DNA of 6,090 bases from an uncultured Acidimicrobiales bacterium (lineage in GTDB: Bacteria > Actinomycetota > Acidimicrobiia > Acidimicrobiales > UBA10347), in NCBI GenBank assembly GCA_937942965.1, contig CALDGN010000387.1:1-6090 (forward strand), in the 5' to 3' direction. Positions within the stretch are counted from its first letter, which is position 1. Each line of letters begins with the position of its first letter. Shown here piece by piece: positions 5,749 through 6,090 of the stretch. Both the position numbers and the translations under genes were made by a program. The notes beneath the pieces were generated by a model. The model was given only the letters and a program-made list of their open reading frames with translations. It ran no database searches and was not told the origin of the DNA.

Positions 5749-5893
5749 TGCGGCACGGCCATGCCGTCTACATGGCCGACACGCTTCACGGCGATGCGTG
5801 GGACCCGACCGACCTCGTCGAGCGCAATGCCGACTATCGCTACGGCCTGCTCCTCACCGCAGCGCGGACTGCCGCACGAGAGAGCTGAGCTGC

Positions 5894-5899
5894 CAAACT
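5894..5899 (+). promoter_or_regulatory. Weak -10-like hexamer (CAAACT) before the histidine phosphatase
   Basis: CAAACT keeps the A2 and T6 positions of TAnnnT and lies exactly 6 nt before the GTG at 5906, the same spacing as the three stronger leaderless-type sites in this window. It starts in the 17-nt gap between genes. There is no clear -35 and no Shine-Dalgarno sequence. Confidence 0.3.
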
Positions 5900-5905
5900 C
5901 TCGGC

Positions 5906-6090
5906 GTGCATCTTCTCGTCGTACGCCACGCGCAGCCCCATGACGAAACCGAAACCGGAGGCGAGGGCGATCCTCCGCTGACCGACCTCGGCCACGCTCA
6001 GGCCAAGGCCGTCTGTACCTACTTGCGCACGCAAGGCGTGGACCACATCGTGTCGAGCCCGATGGTGCGAGCTCGCCAGACCGGTGAGCC
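5906..6090 (+). CDS. Histidine phosphatase family protein (phosphoglycerate mutase-like), N-terminal fragment
   Basis: The first 61 codons are present; the gene continues past the right edge. From GTG the protein reads VHLLVVRHAQP, where Arg7-His8 match the RHG motif whose His is phosphorylated during catalysis (the usual Gly is Ala9). This is followed by DPPLTDLGHAQAKAV (22-36), the conserved 'PLT..G..QA' segment, and VSSPMVRARQTGE (49-61), the 'SSP..RA.QT' motif that supplies a second phosphate-binding Arg. These define the branch of small broad-specificity phosphatases and phosphomutases; the substrate cannot be told from this part. The GTG lies 17 nt after the nucleoside phosphorylase stop, same strand. 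No earlier start fits, because the RHA motif belongs close to the N-terminus in this family. Confidence 0.88.
   Translation, partial: MHLLVVRHAQPHDETETGGEGDPPLTDLGHAQAKAVCTYLRTQGVDHIVSSPMVRARQTGE

Larger units (their letters stand above)
5115..5888 (+). pseudogene. Nucleoside phosphorylase (PNP/uridine phosphorylase family) interrupted by an in-frame TAA
   Basis: From GTG 5115 the frame encodes 198 residues to TAA (5709-5711), then 58 more sense codons in the same frame to TGA (5886-5888). The first part has family hallmarks: PILEFDDSPTAIIEPSMW (6-23), the phosphate/ribose region LIAVGSTTTIAVGSSGGL (96-113), GAVVVPDRAIRDEGVSYHYAP (120-140, base and ribose contacts) and TTDAFFRE (173-180). 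It ends AIAVDM, where relatives read VDME-A-x-AL. The downstream codons give ASALATIAAFRGVRHGHAV and then YMADTLHGDAWDP, the normal C-terminus. The stop thus replaces the Glu that binds ribose hydroxyls, needing only GAA to TAA. The 198-residue product would lack that Glu and the C-terminal helix and should be inactive. Intact codons on both sides argue for a very recent mutation, strain variant or sequence error. The full reading frame would be 257 residues, the usual family length. The gene begins 8 nt after the fusion gene, with no clear SD, suggesting translational coupling. Confidence 0.8.

Overview
The window is GC-rich with strong G/C third-position preference and looks actinobacterial. 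The leaderless-type promoters and the protein families suggest a high-GC actinobacterium, possibly of the Acidimicrobiia, but the sequence alone does not fix the lineage. No mobile element, CRISPR array, tRNA or rRNA was seen.

Layout. Positions 1-1167 are read leftward: a two-gene unit with an AhpD/carboxymuconolactone-decarboxylase-like protein (202-1167) followed, 26 nt downstream, by the start of an M20-family metallopeptidase that runs off the window (1-175). A 90-bp divergent spacer (1168-1257) separates this from a tightly packed rightward set: a PLP enzyme related to serine hydroxymethyltransferase (1258-2541), an 851-residue fusion of a short-chain dehydrogenase with a PEP-utilising-enzyme C-terminus (2551-5106), a nucleoside phosphorylase gene interrupted by an ochre codon (5115-5888), and the start of a histidine phosphatase (5906 to the edge).

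Main discovery. The AhpD-like gene would normally be called as 207 residues ending at a TGA (544-546, minus strand). The same frame continues cleanly for 113 more codons to a TAA at 202-204. The TGA falls exactly where the second redox cysteine of the AhpD motif belongs: E193-x11-C205-x2-[UGA208]-x3-H212. A hairpin with a GU-containing apical loop lies 24 nt after the UGA, as expected of a bacterial SECIS element. The best reading is a 321-residue selenoprotein with a CxxU active site, implying that the host has the selenocysteine machinery (selA, selB, selC, selD) elsewhere.

Other points. (i) Three of the genes have a TAnnnT hexamer exactly 6 nt before the ATG, which indicates leaderless transcripts; one of these promoters lies at the end of the preceding gene. 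(ii) The SHMT-like protein keeps its PLP residues but has lost those used for folate chemistry. (iii) The dehydrogenase/PEP-enzyme fusion keeps both catalytic centres but has no ATP-grasp domain. (iv) The nucleoside phosphorylase is cut by TAA at the conserved substrate-binding Glu of its VDME motif, while the remaining 58 codons are intact, which suggests a recent nonsense mutation or a sequence error. No single pathway clearly unites the rightward genes; nucleoside, one-carbon/amino-acid and phosphoryl-transfer chemistry are represented.
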